64,000 nucleotides of DNA from Hypericum androsaemum (lineage: Eukaryota > Streptophyta > Magnoliopsida > Malpighiales > Hypericaceae), in NCBI GenBank assembly GCA_963995505.1, contig OZ023189.1:17135495-17199494 (forward strand), read 5' to 3'. The position numbers were made by a program, and so were the translations under genes. Of the stretch, positions 1 to 11,024 are shown in pieces (within the stretch, counting starts at the first letter, position 1; each line of letters opens with the position of its first letter). Under the pieces are notes generated by a model. It was not told where the DNA came from. It worked only from the letters and a program-made list of their open reading frames with translations, and made no database searches.

Positions 1-2980
1 CTCAAGCCTTGGCCATCATTCCACTGGGAGAATTCTGTTGAGGGTCTCCCAATCTAACCAACCCCATCAGTCCAATAATCCCCTATCGTCTTGTTTTGTT
101 GATCATTTGGGATTTGTACTAATTGCTCTCCAATGACTCCTCCGATAGCGAGCCAATCGTCATACCAAAACTTAATGGAGTTTCCATCTCCCACCGACCA
201 TTTGACACCTTGACTGAGAGCTTGTGAAAATTTTATAAGGCCAGCCCAGATGGCTGACTGGCGGGTGCTAGGGGCCAAAAGTATGGGATGCGTCGTGTTC
301 TTCCTGTATTTGGCATTGAGAACCTCAGCCCAAACTGAGTTGGGTTGGTTAATCAGTCTCCAGCCAAGCTTGGTGATGAAGACTTCATTTGCTACTTTCG
401 CGCTTCGAATGCCGAGTCCTCCCATTTGTTTCGGCTTACATACGCCTTCCCATTTGACTAGGTGGACACTTCGTTTCTCCTCGTAGTCGCCTAAAGGAAA
501 TCCCTACAAACCTTGTCAAGTTTTTCACAAAGGCTTGCACGGAGTTTGAGGACTTGCATGGTGTAAAAAGGCAATATGGATAAGACTGATCGGATAAGAC
601 TTGCACGACCAGCCATCATTAGATGTCTAGCCTTCCAGCCGGCAAGTCTTGTTTGCGCCTTGGAGAGGATGTAGCTAAAAGTTTCTTTGTTGACTCGGGC
701 GTGGATGGCTGGGATCTCTAAGTACTTGCCCAAATCACTCATTGCTTGGATCCCTAGTCCTCGCTGAGTAGTCTTCTTTTATCCCTCTCCACATTTCTAG
801 AAAAGAAAACCCTTGATTTGCTCCAACTAAGCTTCTGTCCTGATGCGAGGTAGAATTTTTCCAGCCCTTTCTTTATAGTACGGACTTGCGCTAAAGAAGC
901 CTCTGAAAAGAGGACAATGTCGTCGACGAAGAATAGGTTAGAGATGTTCGGCCCTCCGCGTGTGAGTCGCAGCGGTTTCCATTCTTTGCTTCTTGCTGAG
1001 AGAGATTCCCATTGGGCCAGCCATTCCATGCATAGCACAAATAGGTATGGCGAGAGAGGGTCGCCTTGCCTAAGTCCACATGAACGGGTGAACTCGGAGG
1101 TCATTTCTCCATTCCATAAGACCCTCGTTGTGGTACCAGTGACAACTCATTATAAGGCGGGAGATTTGAGGAGGGAATCCAGCATCTTCAAGGGTGTCTT
1201 CAATGAAGTCACATCCGAGTCTATCGTAAGCCTTCTCCAAGCTTATCTTGACCGTCGTCCATCCTTTAACTCCTCTTTTTAGCTTCATAGAGTGGAGGAC
1301 TTCTTGGAATATTATCACGTTGTCTGCAATTTGTCATCCAGGTACAAAGCTTCCTTGTGTTAGGGAAATGAGGTCCGGGAGTTTGCTTTGTATTCTTAAG
1401 ACCATGACTTTGGTTAGTACTTTGTATACCATACTGCATAAGCTAATTGGTCTGAATTATTGGATGTCTTTTGGTGTTTGCACTTTTGGAACTAGTACCA
1501 GTAGCGTCATATTCAAGGAGGGAGGGACACATCCAGTGGACTGAGCTTGCTTGATAAATCGGATCAGATTCTCTTTTACTGTGTACTAACATCTTTGGAA
1601 GAACAGGGCTTGGTATCCATCAATGCCAGGAGCCTTCGATGGTGCCATGGTTCGTAGTGCATCGTGAATCTCTTTAGAGCTAATTTCTTTAGTTACCTTA
1701 CCCAACTCGTCCTTTGACCATAGAGCAAAATAGCCTCTGGGGAGATCGGGAGGTGTACAATGGGCTTCAGCAGTGTAGAGCACCCTAAAGAAATTTACAA
1801 CCAAATTCTCTAGTTCTAGTTTGTCTGAAGTCCAATTCCCATCTTCTTTTTTCAAGCTTCCCACCTTATTCTTTCTTCTTCGAACCAATGCCATAGTATG
1901 AAAGAATCTTGTATTTTTGTCACCATTGGCCACCCATTTCTCTCAGGATTTCTGGTACCATAGAGTTTCTTCTTGTTCGAGAACCAAGTCTAGCTCCGTC
2001 CGGAGTTGTTCGTCCAGAGCAGCCAAGCCTGTATTGGGTCATTTGTCGAGGGCTTTTTGAAGCCCGCTGCGTCTGGCGTAGATTCACCTTTTTCTTGCTT
2101 CAGTGTTCCCAAAAACTTTCGAGTTTCATTCTTTTAATTCAGCTTTTAGAGCTTCCAGGGCAGCCTCAATTTCCCAATTTGGGTTCCATTTATTTTCCAC
2201 CACTGCATGAAAGTTTGGGTGTGTGAGCCAGGCGCCTTAAAATCTGAAAGGACGTCTCCTCCGGTCACCTGTGTCTGAATCTTCAAATTTGATTAGTAGG
2301 GGCCTATGGTCAGATTGGTAAGAGGCAAGGTGGTGTACCGAGCCCTCCGGCCATTTGAGATGTCATGCGTCATTGCATAGAGCACGATCTAATCTTTTTG
2401 AGACCCTAGCACCCAGATCTTTCCCTCTATACCAAGTAAAGGGTGCACCACTATAGCCAAGGTCAATGAGCCCATTTTTGTTAATCCAGGAGAGGATTCG
2501 ATAGTCTTGAGCTTGAAGCCTTCCTGAATCGCCCTTTCGTTCCTCTAGGGAGATTATTGCATTGAAATCACCCGCGATTAACCATAGTGTGTCATCTCCC
2601 AGAGCAAGAGCAGCGATCTCCTCCCAATAGTCCTCCAAGCCACTCACGGGAGGAAGTGCATAGACTACAGTTAGAAGCGCTTCAATCTGACCCTGTTGGG
2701 AGATTTTCACATGGAGAAACTGATCTTTACTGGCCAACGGTTGGACATTTACTGAGTCATCCCACAATAGCCAAATACCCCCTCTTCTACCCAATGCTTC
2801 GACATGGTATGAGTTTAGTCCAGTCTTTCGACAAACCTTCTCCGCACTAGCACCGCTGATTTGGGTCTCTAGAATAGCTGCAAGACTAACTTCATGCAAA
2901 TGCATTAGATATTTAAAAGCTCAGAGGAAGCCAGGCTTTCGAGCTCCACAAACATTCCACACCAGGGTTTTAAAGGCCAT
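1..2980 (-). mobile_element. Non-LTR retrotransposon (LINE), degenerate, 3' end beyond the window
   Basis: A LINE read on the minus strand, broken by frameshifts and stops. From its 5' side: an AP-type endonuclease (2980 to about 2363; start MAFKTLVWNVCGARKPGFL, then an in-frame stop, later IAGDFNAI and SKRLDRALCN); the start of reverse transcriptase (1933-1586, with RTMAPSKAPGIDG); RT motif A (1318-1070, SLEKAYDRL); the GLRQGDPLSPYLFVLCMEWL and FVDD motifs (1104-754); the RT thumb region (742-491); and the connection region (425-54, GGLGIRSAKVANEVFITKLGW). A normal plant LINE carries these in one ORF of roughly 1,200-1,400 codons, so this is a dead copy. The motif A aspartate (normally DLEKAYDR) reads as serine, which would abolish polymerase activity. 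No poly-A end is seen because the element runs off the left edge. Confidence 0.93.
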
Positions 2981-3330
2981 AAAAGGAGTAGTAAAGTGTG
3001 GGTGCTGAGGAACTACCGACATTCCTTAGATTTCTGACATAGGGTCGACACTGTCGCTGGGCATCATCCCATGGTCTTGTTCTCCAGGGGTACTTACTAT
3101 AGGTGTTGGGGACTCCACTTTCCTTCCTTCTAAGCAGGGTTCCGGTCTGTCCGAGGTGTGTTCCGGCATCATGGCTTTGTACTTAGAGCTCCCAACTTTC
3201 TTGTTTACTCGGGGGTCTAAAAAGGGGGAAAAACAGTGTTGACACTTGGAATTTGGAAAAAGAAAGGACCATCAAGTGATGACATGTAGAAAAGAGGGTT
3301 GTTTTGTGTTTTTGGGAAGGGTGAACGAGG
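2981..3330. other. Probable LINE 5' leader, otherwise unassigned
   Basis: This stretch lies upstream, on the minus strand, of the LINE endonuclease start and shows no recognisable coding domain. It probably contains the LINE 5' untranslated region, but no target-site duplication could be placed because the other end of the element is outside the window. Confidence 0.4.
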
Positions 3331-3338
3331 GTAATTAC

Positions 3339-3811
3339 CATTGTTTTCGAGACGGCGGTCCGACCGGTCGGACCGCGAAACGGAGCCAATCCCGGGTCAA
3401 AAAACCAAGTTCGATCGGTTACCTAACGAACCGGAAGATTTCCGGTCAGACCGGGTGGTTGGCTCGGATTTTTGACCCGGAAAAATCCGGTTCGTTAGGT
3501 TTGACCAAAAAATCAACCCAAAAGCCAGATTTCACCCAACCCAACCCAACCCAAAAAAATCAGATTTTCTACTCGATTTTTCTAAATCAACACAAAATAA
3601 ACTAAATCTACAAAGATAATTATACTAAATATGAAATAAATTTACCAACATTTCAAGAATATTAATTTTTAAACCTATTATTTACTAAATATATATTTAA
3701 AATATATATAATAAACTACCGGTCCGACCGCCGGTTAGACCGGTCCGACCGGTTGACCCGGAGAACGGACCAAAATCCGGGTCGCTCTCCGGGTCGTTTT
3801 TGAAAACAATG
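3339..3811. mobile_element. hAT-type MITE with 8-bp TSD GTAATTAC
   Basis: The terminal inverted repeats are CATTGTTTTCGAGACG at the left and its near complement ending GAAAACAATG at the right. The subterminal regions are rich in GGTCCGACCGG-type palindromes. The element is flanked by identical 8-bp direct repeats GTAATTAC (3331-3338 and 3812-3819), the duplication length expected of hAT transposases. At 473 bp with no coding capacity it is non-autonomous. Confidence 0.8.
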
Positions 3812-3859
3812 GTAATTACTAATTACAATACTAATAAAAAGTATATATTTTTTAATATA

Positions 3860-3952
3860 AAAGGACCGGTCCGACCGGCATTGGACCGATCGAAATGCAA
3901 CCCAGAGTCTAGAGCGGGTTACTCTCCGGATCGTTTTTGAAAACAATGATAT
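3860..3952. mobile_element. Fragment of the same CCGGTCGGACC hAT MITE family
   Basis: The sequence GGACCGGTCCGACCGG followed by a CCGGATCGTTTTTGAAAACAATG end matches the right terminus of the element at 3339-3811. Only one end is present. Shorter related pieces occur near 4618-4645, 9682-9745, 19009-19100 and 36250-36400. Confidence 0.6.
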
Positions 3953-3961
3953 TTATACTAG

Positions 3962-4340
3962 ATGGGGTTGAAATTGGAAATCTCAAACCCTAAAAAAAAA
4001 ATTGGCCCCGACTTCCACCCTCTCTCGACCCCAGGCGGCGTTTCCCTCGACCTCCCTCCGTTCCGGCGTCCCCAGCTCGACCGCAGTAGCGGCGTCGTCT
4101 CCCTCCGTCGTCGTCGGCGTCTTTCAGTCTCTCAATCCCACTCTCGCTTCTCTCGGCATCGTCTCCGCTCTCTCAGTTGCTTCTCTCGGCGTCTCTGCTC
4201 GGCGTGGGTGTCTCCAGCTCGTCGTCGTCTCTGTCTCCAGCTCGCCGGCGTCTCTGTCTCCAGCTCGCCGGCGTCATCCCCAGGTCGCTGGCGTCATCTC
4301 TTTCATCCTCGCCGATCTCCGCTTCTGCTTCTCCTCGGTA
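3962..4340 (+). other. Gene-5'-end-like GC/CT-rich block with candidate splice donor
   Basis: An abrupt CT- and CG-rich island in AT-rich DNA. It reads like the 5' UTR or first exon of a plant gene and contains a short tandem repeat of a CTCCAGCTCGCCGGCGTC-type unit (about 4208-4290). It ends at a good donor (GTAAGT at 4338-4343). Both long open frames across it are low-complexity Ser/Arg/Pro and unlikely to be real proteins. No downstream exon was recognised, so it may be a truncated or captured promoter/first exon. Confidence 0.35.
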
Positions 4341-5335
4341 AGTCGTAACTCGTAATCTGCCTGGGTTGGGTTCGTGGAAGTTCTTCCCAAACAGGGATCT
4401 TTCTTGTTGAATATTTATGCTTGCCTGGGTTCGTGGAAAATTGGATAGAAAGTTCATCAGGAAGTAGTATAGGTTGTGAATTTATTGGCTGTAAAGAAGT
4501 TCGTCGACAATGTGAATATTTTATTGATTTTTGTTGGATTTGAGCTAGTTCTTCTAGCTATTTTTGTAGTTCAGCCTTAAACTTTAGTAATCTTATTTTT
4601 TTAATTTTATTTATTTTAAAAATTCGGTCCGACCAGTTTGACCAAATATGGAAAATATACGGACCCTTATATCTGCAACTTCTCAAGCTAGTAAAAGCAC
4701 ATTCATGCGTCCAAACAATGTTCCTGGCATTTAAGCTAGTCGTAAATCCGGTTCTATATGGCAGAAGACTTCTAAGATGTCTGGAAGAAGCATCAGATTT
4801 TCTGGTAAACAAATTTGACCCGAAAATGTTGCGGTATAAAATCTTATCATTAATTAAAAATGTTGCTACAAAATATTAATTAAATAATTGAGCTAGATTT
4901 TAGGACAATTGAAATTAATTGCCCTTTTTGAGTGAAGAGAAAGGATTTGAAAAAATTCATTACTCCTCTGTTTTCCAAGGGCTTCAAAGAAAAAGAAAAT
5001 TTGTTGATTTAATTATAATTTTTTGTTGTAATAACGTATGATCTATTATATAATACAATTGGTAGATAATACTATCATTTATTTGTATAATATCTCATAG
5101 CTCATCTTTGTACGACACATAATATATGCTTGATATGTATAACCAATTATATCTTGTTTGTCAAAAAAATATATATCTTTTGCCACTAAACTATAAAGCA
5201 ATCAAATAAATAATGAATAATGATTTTTTTTAGGGTAATGAATAATGGTTTATAGGAATCTATATTTTGCTAAGAATATTATCATGGATAAATTACTCTC
5301 TGGCCTATCTAATATCTATGTGCTTGGATTTAGCT
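4341..5335. other. AT-rich intergenic DNA containing one dispersed gene-like repeat (4636-4730)
   Basis: Mostly AT-rich with no gene. The segment 4636-4730 matches, in opposite orientation, 47135-47228. In both places it can be read as MENIRTLISATSQASKSTFM followed by a diverging tail, so it looks like a dispersed piece of a gene or mobile element. The rest holds nothing I recognise. Confidence 0.5.
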
Positions 5336-5337
5336 GC

Positions 5338-5860
5338 TTCCTACTTTTATCTGGTTGATCTCTCCATGAATCGGACTTCTTATCTTGCCTTTTGTATTTT
5401 ATTATGAGCAGCTTTAAGACTACCTTCGAACTTGTTTTCCTGATTTGCAATTGACTTCACACTTCATACTCTCTTTTCTACGTACATGTGATATTTACTT
5501 CAAAACATCGTTAGGTATGCGGTCTGGGAGTCTTCCGCATGTTTGATTATGCTGCTATTGTTGTTGTTCTGATCCTCCGTGTGGTTGGCATCTTTTGCAG
5601 ACGATGACTCACCCAGTGTGTCAGGCATTTGGCTGCTGCTTAACCCTTGGTGAATGAACCACCGAGAATATAACAGATGCACACACCTGTTTCGACCGTA
5701 AACCTATGTATATACGAAAAAAGTCTGTTGTTGTAGCCACGCAGGACTCAGGTTAACGGCGAGTGGCAGGACAGATTAGGTGTTTGGTAGTCGGATATGA
5801 CATCTCGATTTGTGAGCCTAGTTTGTTTATAGCATAGCATGGTCTAGTACTTTGGTTACA
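5338..5860 (-). pseudogene. Unknown gene 3' exon fragment, inverted copy of the 62.5-63.0 kb sequence
   Basis: On the minus strand an open frame (5682-5500) ends SSIIKHAEDSQTAYLTMF followed by a stop. The same frame, the same stop and about 500 bp of flanking sequence occur on the plus strand at 62523-63010. The two copies are therefore an inverted dispersed repeat whose reading frame has survived in both. The protein family is not recognised. The segment is rich in Ser, Asn, Asp and Glu and would be a hydrophilic C-terminal tail. The gypsy element at 5885-8614 inserted just beyond it. Confidence 0.5.
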
Positions 5861-5884
5861 CACCTATCTTTTTACAGAAGTAGA

Positions 5885-6632
5885 TGACGTAGCACGCGGA
5901 AGCGTAAAGAAAAGATTGTATAAAACGAACAAATGTAACCGGATAATCAACAACCACCAACTTCCGTAGAGTGATTGAGGTTTGTTGGATTCCAATTCCA
6001 ACGGCACCTGGGCAGCAAACAAACAATTCGGAGTCCACCGAATTAAACCAACGGGAATCCACCCGAAGAACAATGGGAATCCACCCAAAGATAATTTGGC
6101 TAAAGCCTACAATTCTTTCAAATCTCTCCAATTCTGTATTTCTATTACATATCACGTCCCTTTTAAAGGCATAAGTTCAGGCGTGATTTAAGCCTTACTA
6201 GGCTGTTACAAACGTCCCTTCCACCTACTTAAATCCATAATTGGATACCACTTAATGCTCCCCTTATTCAGCTTCCTACGTAATGCAAATTTAAACAACA
6301 ACTAATGCACTTATTACATCTAATGGCAAACATTAAAGGCTGAATGATTCAGCTACTAAACGGAAAGAACATGAACGAAATAAGACCAACTTAAAGTGGC
6401 TTATTTAATACAAACGGAAATTAATTTGATCTTGACTCATGCATGCATACGTAACTCAAATCATGCGCATGTTGTTTACTCCTTCTCTTTCATACGTCCC
6501 TTCATCAAATAGATCAGAATCTTCACAAAAATTGAACCACATGCTTGCACGTAAATTGGAACATCATCTTGCATACGTTTAGACCAGGCTCTTTTCATGC
6601 TTTCGCCATGCACTCGATAACGTCCTACGTCA
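5885..6632 (-). repeat. 3' LTR of the gypsy-type element
   Basis: 748-bp LTR with an 8-bp terminal inverted repeat TGACGTAG/CTACGTCA. Short open frames within it have identical counterparts in the other LTR and are not considered genes. Confidence 0.92.
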
Positions 6633-7614
6633 TCCTCCCCTCCTTAAGAAAACAACTCGTCCCGAGTTGATAATTGTAAGGCTTCCATGGGATATCACGC
6701 ACACATCCTTTATAGAACATCACCAAGAAACCAGCAGAAACACTCAAATTGCGTGGTTGCACTTGGTTCCTTCCCTTCCAGCAAAACAAGTACTTTGAAC
6801 TCAACATAAGGAAACAAACCATGATAAACACGTACTCTCTAGCCCTCCTTTCAGCGAACTTCAGATTGTTCCAAATCATAACCCAAGCAGAACTAGGAAT
6901 GTACTCAAAGTGTTCAACTCCAAGGAAATCGATATGCACCACTTCAGATTCATAAAACACTTCACCTTCACATAATCCATCTTCCATAGGCTCCTCAATA
7001 GTTAAAAAAAACGAATCTGAATTCTGCCATAAACCCGATGACTCATCAAATAAATCTTTCAAGTAGAGCCACGTTAAATCACTCTCATTCAGTTGCTTGA
7101 CATCAAATAAATCCGTGGAGAAGTGATCAAACTCGACCAAAATCAAATTCTCACCCACAATCTGATTTTTAATCTCCGAATCAGCAATTTCAGATTTTGC
7201 ATCAACAACTCCAGCCTTCAATGTCACGACTTCTTCAATCGGAGGAGTGACAACAGGTTGATCATCACGATCAGAATAAGAATCCCAAAAGTGATCCCAT
7301 TTTTCTCCAGCCAAATCAAGCACTTCGTTAGCTTGCTTAGGAAACAATTCAGCAATCAATAGATCTCTCATTCCGATCCAACAAGAAATGCTCTTTTTAC
7401 CTCGACGCTGTCTCCGAGCTTGCAATTCATCCCACCATAAGAACAGATCAAATTGCAATCGATTTGTAGCAAATTGCAATCGAGCAAATTCAGAAAACTT
7501 CTCATTGTCAAAATATAATCCAATCTTCACAAGCCAATTGATGAATTCACCTTTCTGAATTCCTCTATCAAGAGTAGGAATGTCACACGCTGTTGGAAAA
7601 ATTAGTTTATCCAT
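6625..7614 (-). CDS. Gag-like protein of the gypsy-type element, fused to a non-gag tail
   Basis: A 329-codon intact frame starting MDKLIFPTACDIPTLDRGIQ. Residues about 25-95 resemble the Retrotrans_gag capsid core of Ty3/gypsy elements, including FLWWDELQARRQRRGKKSIS and then WIGMRDLLIAELFPKQ. No CCHC zinc knuckle follows. Instead there is an acidic middle (about 125-235) and a C-terminal part with a hydrophobic stretch near YVFIMVCFLMLSSKYLFCW, ending in sequence that overlaps the polypurine tract. The tail probably derives from the 3' end of a longer parent element joined to gag by internal deletion. It is open from near the primer-binding site to the 3' LTR, which fits a recent element still under, or recently released from, selection for Gag. 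The function of the tail is unknown. Confidence 0.75.
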   Translation of the reverse strand: MDKLIFPTACDIPTLDRGIQKGEFINWLVKIGLYFDNEKFSEFARLQFATNRLQFDLFLWWDELQARRQRRGKKSISCWIGMRDLLIAELFPKQANEVLDLAGEKWDHFWDSYSDRDDQPVVTPPIEEVVTLKAGVVDAKSEIADSEIKNQIVGENLILVEFDHFSTDLFDVKQLNESDLTWLYLKDLFDESSGLWQNSDSFFLTIEEPMEDGLCEGEVFYESEVVHIDFLGVEHFEYIPSSAWVMIWNNLKFAERRAREYVFIMVCFLMLSSKYLFCWKGRNQVQPRNLSVSAGFLVMFYKGCVRDIPWKPYNYQLGTSCFLKEGRMT

Positions 7615-7866
7615 CTTGCAATAAACGTGCTCTGCACATCATTTCCAACCATAAAATGACGAATCTGAGCTCTTGAAAATAAGTAGATCAGATTGCAAGT
7701 TTTCTCCAAGTTCCACAAAGACCAAAAACGAATTTCCCTTTTCTCCAAACAGAAATCAAGTCACGAATCAAGTAGATCAAACCTTGTGATGAAGGCTGAT
7801 CGGATCGGCACAGCGCTCTCTCTCAATATGGAAATTGAGTGGATCTCACGAAGCTCTGATACCACC

Positions 7867-8614
7867 TGACGTAGCACGCGGAAGCGTAAAGAAAAGATTG
7901 TATAAAACGAACAAATGTAACCGGATAATCAACAACCACCAACTTCCGTAGAGTGATTGAGGTTTGTTGGATTCCAATTCCAACGGCACCTGGGCAGCAA
8001 ACAAACAATTCGGAGTCCACCGAATTAAACCAACGGGAATCCACCCGAAGAACAATGGGAATCCACCCAAAGATAATTTGGCTAAAGCCTACGATTCTTT
8101 CAAATCTCTCCAATTCTGTATTTCTATTACATATCACGTCCCTTTTAAAGGCATAAGTTCAGGCGTGATTTAAGCCTTACTAGGCTGTTACAAACGTCCC
8201 TTCCACCTACTTAAATCCATAATTGGATACCACTTAATGCTCCCCTTATTCAGCTTCCTACGTAATGCAAATTTAAACAACAACTAATGCACTTATTACA
8301 TCTAATGGCAAACATTAAAGGCTGAATGATTCAGCTACTAAACGGAAAGAACATGAACGAAATAAGACCAACTTAAAGTGGCTTATTTAATACAAACGGA
8401 AATTAATTTGATCTTGACTCATGCATGCATACGTAACTCAAATCATGCGCATGTTGTTTACTCCTTCTCTTTCATACGTCCCTTCATCAAATAGATCAGA
8501 ATCTTCACAAAAATTGAACCACATGCTTGCACGTAAATTGGAACATCATCTTGCATACGTTTAGACCAGGCTCTTTTCATGCTTTCGCCATGCACTCGAT
8601 AACGTCCTACGTCA
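7867..8614 (-). repeat. 5' LTR of the gypsy-type element
   Basis: 748-bp LTR, nearly identical to 5885-6632. On the minus strand this is the upstream LTR that would carry the promoter. It is followed inward by the initiator tRNA-Met primer-binding site. Confidence 0.92.
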
Positions 8615-8619
8615 GTAGA

Positions 8620-9780
8620 TGGGGAAATGTAGTGGCCAGTTGGGGACCCAGGACGGCGGAGACCCAGATGGGAAGTTGACCTCCCTTTGCTGGAGATAAC
8701 GAGTAAACTCTCTTCGAAACCCTTCCTTCGTTTCCGGAAGTCCACGTTTAATTTGAAGAAATTTTTGTTCCAAGACCCAGCTCCAAACACTTGTTTTTTG
8801 TTCCGTTCCAGTTTGTGGGTTCGTTGAGATTCCAGCTCCTGGCTTTTCAACGAGTTGATGGCAATCTTCTGTTTGGCAGCTTAATTGGCTTTTCAAGAAC
8901 AGAAGTGGAAGTTGTGTAGAAACCGTTTCCAACTATGGGATTATGCGAGTTGATTCGAGTGTTAATGGACGCCATTTCTTTCTTAGATTCAAGTCTAATG
9001 AAAGAAAAAAGACACCATTACAAGAATCACTCATGAAGATCCGATCAGGGGATAGAAGGAATCTTCAATGGTTTGGAGTCCTCGAAATTTGCTTGTCGGG
9101 GTAGCATTGGAGCTGTTGAAACTGTGGTTGCTCTCAGTTTTTGTTCCTGTTCGAATATGTCACTTCTCAGTTGTCTTATTCATTCGAGTTATAGTAAGTT
9201 TGGTACTTTCCGTTCGACGCCAGAGCTCCATTGATTTTTCCTGGGAGGAATTTGAGCTGTTATATGGTTGTTGCACGGGATACTCGCACTTGGAACAAAG
9301 TTGGATGCACAGGATACCAAAGCTGAAGCAAACAACGAAAAACCCGTGGAGAGTGAGGTCCCATCTGTGAGGATAAAGGCCTTGTTCTTCGCCAGAGCGA
9401 GGGATTGACAGGGACCACCGAAATGCCGTTAGAGGTATCAGCGGGCAGCACCGCTGCAGATGCATAGACAAGCTGGTTGCTCGATTTCTCGGCCTGGAAG
9501 AGATCCGCAGCTGCATTGTTTTGGCTTTGAACGAGGAGTACGCAACGGAATCCATTGTCGTTGATGTATCATTGTTGTTTACGTTTGGTGAATGTGTAGA
9601 TCTTCAAGGTACGGAGATGTTTCGAACACACGGTGGTCATGAAATGGAACTGAAGATTGGTGAGTTTATTTTGGGAGTGTTGAACATAGTTTTAAAAAAT
9701 ATGTTCCGACTCGTACCGCGAATCCGGACCATATCAGGACCGGATCTCTTCTTGACATAAAGAACGAAAATTGAGTAGAA
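8620..9780. other. Unassigned region, possibly remains of a transcribed sequence
   Basis: GC content rises modestly and several open frames of about 100 codons occur on both strands (for example plus 9068-9370 and minus 9160-9555). None has a recognisable domain, and none is supported by splice context that I can defend. Around 9682-9745 there is a fragment resembling the ends of the CCGGTC-type hAT MITEs. Confidence 0.3.
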
Positions 9781-10860
9781 CGTTCTAATGACTGACTAGC
9801 CTGCATGCAATTCCTTCTTCGCGAGAAGAGTAACAAAAAAACAACCGGACAAATTAAAATTCTAGTGCGATTAGATAGAATTTTATTAGCATCAGTGACG
9901 GAGATGAGCAGAATTATACCATAGTTATTAGAGAAAAATAAGAAGAAACTTTTACATGGTTAATCGTGGAAGAATAGAAAATGAACATGATCCAAGAAAG
10001 AGAGCCCTACGCAGGAAGAGGAACACGATTAATCCAGCAAATATGGCGGCACATTTGACACAAAGGCTCAGACCCTCATCAGTTTTCGAGGGCATCTTGG
10101 AAACTAGGCTTATATATATAAGGGTGGTAAAAGACAATAAAAGTTCTAGAAGAAAGTTGAGTAGAAGAGTATGAAAGAAAGTTTGACTGTTATTACTGAC
10201 GGAATATCTAATGTGTCTTAACTTAAGGTTTGAGTGGCTTTATATAGCAGACTAAGCTACAAGTAAAAAAGGAAAAACTTGAAAAGGAAAACTCTAAAGA
10301 TATGAAAAAATTATTGGCCCAATCTGCTTATATCATTTGGCCTGGTGTTGTAATTAGGATTCCTAGTGTTTTCCTATTTCATTGTTCTACTTTCCTATTT
10401 GTTTGGCCTGAAAAGGCATGTGTAGTTAACCGATCAATTAATGTAAAATATGGAAATATTTGTTTTGATTAATTACCCAAATCAGCAATAAATATAAATA
10501 TGACGAAATAGATCCCAAGGAAGCACAAAATCAGCCATTTGTTTGGGACCACGCGACTAGAAGCTCGGGAGAATTCCATTTTTTAAACTGTAAAATCAAA
10601 CTAATACTCGTATTTGCACTAAAATCCTAATACCGCAAAATTAACTGCAGTGATTATGCATGCTGCAAAAATCGCGAACAATCGATGAAACATCGACAGA
10701 CTCCAACACATACCGACCAAATAAGCAAATGATGAGGAATAAGAGTAGATGATTATGAGAAAAAAATGGACAAAGCAACGAGATTAAGTTTTGGCTTAGC
10801 CATTAGCAGGACAAAATGGAATTTCACGGAGGCGAACAAAATTTAAAAGGTTGTTAACCC
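9781..10860. other. Intergenic region downstream of CYP40, no gene recognised
   Basis: AT-rich. A 61-codon minus-strand frame (10137-9952) contains a hydrophobic stretch AAIFAGLIVFLFLRR, but it has no homology that I recognise and may be chance. The 3' end of the CYP40 transcript probably lies at the right of this span or just beyond it. Confidence 0.35.
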
Positions 10861-10897
10861 AAATCCCCACAGCATAAGAGTGTGTTAAAGCTCTCGT

Positions 10898-11024
10898 TCA
10901 CAGTAATGTTGAACCAGCTGCCATTAAGAATCCTACACTTACTAAAACTCCAACAGCAATGTGGCTCATGCCTCCGATTTCGTACGGTTGACCTGTGCTT
11001 GGTTCTAAAGATCCCAAGTAAATC
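10898..11024 (-). other. Orphan exon-like segment encoding a hydrophobic C-terminus
   Basis: On the minus strand a strong acceptor (TTTTCAG, ending 11025) precedes an open frame of 41 codons ending in a stop at 10898. It contains YEIGGMSHIAVGVLVSVGFL and then MAAGSTLL, a plausible single membrane segment at a C-terminus. It sits in the expected 3' UTR of CYP40. Its entry phase needs an upstream exon ending with two bases of a codon, and none of the CYP40 exons ends that way, so it does not look like a simple alternative CYP40 exon. No upstream partner exon was found. It may be chance or a remnant of another gene. Confidence 0.3.

Larger units (their letters stand above)
5885..8614 (-). mobile_element. 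Young non-autonomous Ty3/gypsy-type LTR retrotransposon (gag-only)
   Basis: Two 748-bp LTRs in direct orientation (5885-6632 and 7867-8614) begin TGACGTAG and end CTACGTCA and are flanked by the 5-bp target duplication GTAGA (5880-5884 and 8615-8619). The element reads on the minus strand. Next to the right (5') LTR is a primer-binding site TGGTATCAGAGC (minus strand, about 7864-7853) matching plant initiator tRNA-Met. Next to the left (3') LTR is a polypurine tract AAGGAGGGGAGGA (minus strand, 6645-6633). By eye I see one LTR-LTR difference (A at 6111, G at 8093), so the insertion is recent. Only a gag-like ORF lies between the LTRs. Protease, RT, RNase H and integrase are absent, so mobility would depend on proteins from another element. 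Confidence 0.93.

Noticed and set aside
3962..4355. Two overlapping 117-128-codon Ser/Arg-rich frames
   Set aside because: Low-complexity CT-rich leader-like sequence; the overlap in different phases and the internal tandem repeat argue against coding.
5856..6191. Open frames inside the left LTR, with near-identical twins at 7823-8173
   Set aside because: They are LTR sequence present in both copies and on both strands; no known LTR-encoded protein fits.
9952..10137. 61-codon minus-strand frame with a hydrophobic helix downstream of CYP40
   Set aside because: No homology recognised, no promoter or splice evidence, and short hydrophobic frames are expected by chance in AT-rich DNA.
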